This document shows positions 62,501 to 64,000 of a DNA stretch of 64,000 nt, piece by piece. This stretch comes from Notospermus geniculatus (lineage: Eukaryota; Nemertea; Pilidiophora; Heteronemertea; Lineidae): NCBI GenBank assembly GCA_002633025.1, contig NMRB01000063.1, positions 557,637 to 621,636 on the forward strand, written 5' to 3'. Within the stretch, counting starts at the first letter, position 1. Every line of letters begins with the position of its first letter. The translations under genes and the position numbers were made by a program. The notes below the pieces were generated by a model. It was not told where the DNA came from, searched no databases, and saw nothing but the letters and a program-made list of their open reading frames with translations.

Positions 62501-62994
62501 TTGAAGATTTCATAAAAATCTTGGTGAAAATGGCCCAGTGCAGAAATATGTCAATTAAAGTAGAGGTTGAGGCTAATTAGATTAGCAAAGCAGGATCAGA
62601 TGGCGTATAGTGATTTTATTTTTCAACTGAAATTAGAAGCGCAATGATTACACACACCGTAGGTGATAAACAAAAATATGCAGTTACCGACCAGAAGTAA
62701 AAAAAGTTACTAAAACAAGCAAAGGCAGAGCATGGCTGGGTAGGGGAGCCCCAGTCCACATCGCATTCCATCCATCACAAGACGCCAAATACCGAAAAGC
62801 AACAAAATACGGCTAAACCAAGTTGGACTTGGTCATGTGACACTGAAAGCAACAAATCACCACAAAGGACACACCTTCACATGTTATCCCATCGCCATGG
62901 AAACCTTGGTTGCACTGGCAAGCATATCTTGTATCAAAATTGATGCAGGTTGCGTTGCTATGGCACTTGTGTCCCTGCGCACAGTAGTCAGTGC
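53163..62994 (-). CDS. NELL: NELL1/NELL2-like secreted EGF/VWFC protein, 3' part (10 exons; 5' end outside window)
   Basis: NELL proteins are secreted, oligomeric glycoproteins with an N-terminal laminin-G/TSPN domain, VWFC repeats and six EGF repeats; the vertebrate proteins act in neural guidance (Robo3 ligand) and bone growth. Exons in transcription order: 62994-62875, 57756-57619, 57273-57151, 56876-56781, 56499-56359, 56085-55975, 55560-55478, 55321-55151, 54719-54486, 53594-53163. All phases close (549 residues plus stop). EGF order and sequences follow human [24 protein letters not shown] (human EHDECITNQHNC), the [13 protein letters not shown] repeat (human AFCKDGCRNGGAC), [28 protein letters not shown] segments follow with [13 protein letters not shown] and ECCPRC, then [12 protein letters not shown] (human GHICCSVDPQC). 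Four EGFs have the Ca-binding C-x-N/D hydroxylation signature. A serine/threonine-rich tail extends beyond the vertebrate C terminus. The N-terminal domains lie right of the window. NELL1 versus NELL2 cannot be resolved. Confidence 0.95.
53666..53885. mobile_element. MITE with AAGGCCCCGTCACATATCCAC-type termini
   Basis: Element 53668-53883. Left aagcccccgtcacatatccac pairs with right gtggatatgtgacggggcctt, flanked by TA. Last NELL intron, 70 nt upstream of the terminal exon. Confidence 0.85.
54255..54469. mobile_element. Fold-back element next to NELL splice donor
   Basis: Left atcactccaaaagagcgcag with cacctgatggtagtaaagcg and tcacgacgtccc pairs with right gggacgtcgtgacgctgtat and cttttggagtgat. 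Arms are about 55 bp. It ends 16 nt from the donor at 54485. Confidence 0.85.
54486..54719 (-). CDS. NELL: NELL exon: VWFC repeats, 234 nt
   Basis: 78 codons: [20 protein letters not shown] with ECCPRC, then a second cysteine cluster ending DDCTLCECK. Human NELL reads QGEVDCWPLPCPDVECEF here. Donor gtacgt lies 16 nt from the end of a fold-back element. Confidence 0.95.
55151..55321 (-). CDS. NELL: NELL exon: VWFC repeat
   Basis: 57 codons: [63 protein letters not shown] is the VWFC signature (human FCCPEC). Donor gtaaga. Confidence 0.95.
55478..55560 (-). CDS. NELL: NELL exon: start of C-terminal VWFC region
   Basis: 83 nt. Encodes [20 protein letters not shown] then CHACTCH, matching DCIHDGKVKHNGQIW and CSVCSC of human NELL. 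Acceptor cgtttcag, donor gtaagt, phase 2 in and 0 out. Confidence 0.92.
55975..56085 (-). CDS. NELL: NELL exon: EGF repeat 6 (Ca-binding)
   Basis: Encodes [20 protein letters not shown] then [17 protein letters not shown]. Human counterpart opens DIDECGTGRHSC. Acceptor aatttcag, donor gtaaga. Confidence 0.93.
56186..56344. mobile_element. Repeat family C, NELL-intron copy
   Basis: Shares ggcagcaaagttc, gccgtagtgacacctattgg and ctgacagctcct with the SMAP-intron copies at 38169 and 41816. The end lies 14 nt from the splice donor of EGF exon 5 (56358). Confidence 0.75.
56359..56499 (-). CDS. NELL: NELL exon: EGF repeat 5 (Ca-binding)
   Basis: Encodes [20 protein letters not shown], then [20 protein letters not shown] and RYGKLCK. 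LPGWYYC matches LPGWYHC of human NELL. Donor gtgagg. Confidence 0.96.
56781..56876 (-). CDS. NELL: NELL exon: EGF repeat 4 (short EGF)
   Basis: Encodes [20 protein letters not shown] then [12 protein letters not shown]. Human NELL has AFCKDGCRNGGACIAANVCA here. Acceptor catcctag, donor gtacgt. Confidence 0.96.
57012..57075 (+). repeat. 33-bp direct repeat
   Basis: ttcaaaatggcc-cta-gcggccatat occurs twice in a row, and the ggccacctagcggcc core is itself inverted. NELL intron. Confidence 0.8.
57151..57273 (-). CDS. NELL: NELL exon: EGF repeat 3
   Basis: Encodes [20 protein letters not shown] then [20 protein letters not shown]. The EHNEC opening is diagnostic: human NELL has EHDEC at this repeat. 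Donor gtaggt. Confidence 0.96.
57619..57756 (-). CDS. NELL: NELL exon: EGF repeat 2 (Ca-binding)
   Basis: Encodes [20 protein letters not shown], then [20 protein letters not shown] and DAFTCQ. DVNEC and [12 protein letters not shown] are Ca-binding EGF signatures. A 5.1-kb intron precedes it and the donor is gtaagc. Confidence 0.95.
58571..58743. mobile_element. MITE with AGGGACACACTCCGCGTGAG termini
   Basis: Element 58573-58741. Left agggacacactccgcgtgag with ctactgc pairs with right gcagtagctcacgcggagtg and tgtccct, flanked by TA. Arms are about 28 bp and nearly perfect, suggesting a recent insertion. Confidence 0.9.
59228..59467 (+). repeat. 39-bp minisatellite, six units
   Basis: ccattgtagtgagggtatca with ccttcaccagaagatggaa is repeated about six times with only a few substitutions. 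Because the unit is a multiple of three, several frames are open on both strands; these are not genes. Confidence 0.95.
59593..59847. mobile_element. MITE with AGGCCTGTCTACACCATCAAC termini
   Basis: Left aggcctgtctacaccatcaa pairs with right ttgatggtgtagacaggcct; the match is perfect over about 25 bp. The interior is rich in catttccaaaaca and its inverse. Confidence 0.88.
60391..60748. mobile_element. MITE family B, copy 2
   Basis: Closely matches 17588-17963 from aatggggaaccggaggaac through ttcctcattgc, including the ttagcagatgaaaat-type interior. In the long NELL intron. Confidence 0.85.
62285..62448. mobile_element. Inverted-repeat element, GGTGTGTGCACAC termini
   Basis: aggtgtgtgcacacta with agtgggatgtggatttcac pairs imperfectly with gtggtgaaatctgtcccaca and aagtgtgcacacacc. 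About 164 bp. Confidence 0.7.
62875..62994 (-). CDS. NELL: NELL exon: EGF repeat 1
   Basis: Phase 1-1. Encodes [20 protein letters not shown] and [20 protein letters not shown]. Six cysteines in EGF spacing. No Ca-binding D-x-D-E start, as in the first EGF of NELL. Acceptor ttttcag, donor gtgtgt. Confidence 0.92.
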
Positions 62995-63174
62995 CTGAAA
63001 ATATGTTGAATATACTTGTTTGAAAGTTGTGCTCCAGTCACTAGTTATGTCTGCTCTGTGGCTGGATGTTCTGTGCCCTCCACAGTCATGTGACAACAGC
63101 AAGTCAGAGGTACTTCTGATGGTTGTTGAGCAGTTCTGTACGCCGAAAGAAGGTGGAAGGAAATCTAACATCGA

Positions 63175-63480
63175 AATGCCCCAATGTGAACTACCTATCA
63201 GCATCTTAATGCCCCAACGTGAACTACCTATCAGCATCTTAATGCCCCAACGTGAACTACCTATCAGCATCTTAATGCCTCAAAGTGAACTACCTATCAG
63301 CATCTTAAAGCCCCAATGTGAACTACCTATCAGCATTTTAATGCCTCAACATGAACTACCTATCGGCACCTTATTGCCTTGATGTGAACTACCTATCAGC
63401 ATCTTAAAGCCCAAAGTGAACTACCTATCAGCATCTTATTGCCTCAACGTGAACTACCTATCAGCATTTTAATGTCTCAA
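63175..63480 (+). repeat. ~33-bp minisatellite
   Basis: About nine units of aatgccccaacgtgaactac plus ctatcagcatctt. Left units are more regular, right units vary in length. In a NELL intron upstream of EGF exon 1; open frames of 120-128 codons over it are artefacts. Confidence 0.92.
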
Positions 63481-64000
63481 TGTGTACTCAGCACCTTTGC
63501 AAAAAATAGTTCAAAATTTAAATAACTTCAACTTAATGAAATCTGTGTTCAAAGTAGTATATCTGCAGACCTCTCTGTCTGAACATATTTTGTCAAAAAA
63601 AGGTTCTTACTTTATGACTAAAGGACTCCATCTGAAAATTTTGACAGGAGGAAATAAATTTTCCCCTTTCTAAATGCCCCCTAGCAAACGAACAAGACCC
63701 ATGAAACTAAGTGCCCTAAACTACCAAATATAACTTTCCCATTTCTAAGTGCCCCACACAACCAATGCCCAAATAAGGTCCTACTGTAAAAGATTTTTGT
63801 TGAGATGATCAAAGCTAATGGTATTGAGAATTATTTTAAATGGAGGACAAAATGCTACAAGGCTTTCATTTCTGCTGAAAAGTTCACATTGCTGTTGTGT
63901 TGCATCCCATCCACCTTCTTTCACCTGGAGGACTCAATTACGCATCAAAAATACCTCTAACTGTTGTCTTTACACATGGTCATCATTCAGTTTCAATCAT

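Larger units (their letters stand above)
57757..62874 (-). other. 5.1-kb NELL intron
   Basis: No exon recognised. Holds MITEs at 58571, 59593 and 60391, a 39-bp minisatellite at 59228-59467, acgtgc-agcacgtcat repeats near 60855-60920 and an inverted-repeat element at 62285. Confidence 0.7.

Noticed and set aside
62884-63382. 120- and 128-codon repeat open frames
   Set aside because: Generated by the ~33-bp minisatellite; the minus one also overlaps the real NELL EGF exon in the wrong frame.

Overview
This is a eukaryotic nuclear window. Genes are split by GT-AG introns, introns and untranslated regions are long and AT-leaning, and inverted-repeat (MITE-like) elements, minisatellites and at least one tRNA-derived SINE are dense. 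The proteins are typical of bilaterian animals. The short GGCCTA, TACATGTA and ACCGGTA motifs scattered through the introns suggest a marine invertebrate, probably a non-vertebrate deuterostome such as an echinoderm; that placement is an inference. Single N characters at 26353, 41176 and 44619 mark assembly joins, and each lies at the edge of a duplicated block.

Three protein genes can be read. (1) The plus strand, 3689-23302, holds the 3' part of a CELF/Bruno-like RNA-binding protein: RRM2, a linker assembled from many small phase 1-1 exons, and RRM3. The 14 exons join to 1,419 nt, an exact multiple of three. RRM1 and the promoter lie left of the window. A long apparent 3' UTR follows, with a good polyadenylation signal at 34777. 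(2) The plus strand, 37070-39241, holds a complete four-exon ortholog of the small acidic protein SMAP (human C11orf58), with two CRE sites just upstream. A second copy lacking exon 1 follows at 41463-42684, and a third copy of only the 3' end lies at 44692-45270. (3) The minus strand, 62994-53163, holds the 3' part of a NELL1/NELL2-like secreted protein: six EGF repeats, the C-terminal VWFC cysteine-rich region, and a 3' exon that adds a serine/threonine-rich tail of about 130 residues. Its 5' exons lie right of the window.

Layout: 1-3688 CELF intron; 3689-23302 CELF exons and introns; 23303 to about 35500 CELF 3' UTR and flank; 35520-36550 a cluster of long inverted repeats, one enclosing a telomere-like TAACCC array; 36850-41175 SMAP; 41177-44618 SMAP second copy; 44692-45270 third copy of the SMAP tail; 45270-53160 intergenic DNA or NELL 3' UTR with a 43-bp minisatellite; 53163-64000 NELL. 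The genes do not form a pathway. The human counterparts CELF1, C11orf58 and NELL1 all map to 11p, so the window probably preserves an ancient linkage.

The most interesting observations are: two candidate unannotated phase 1-1 CELF cassette exons (8025-8141 and 13399-13446); a NAGNAG acceptor in the CELF linker; a built-in filled/empty-site pair for a MITE between the SMAP copies; long inverted repeats in the SMAP and CELF 3' UTRs; a hairpin element ending 16 nt from a NELL splice donor; and the TAACCC array enclosed by perfect 25-bp inverted repeats.
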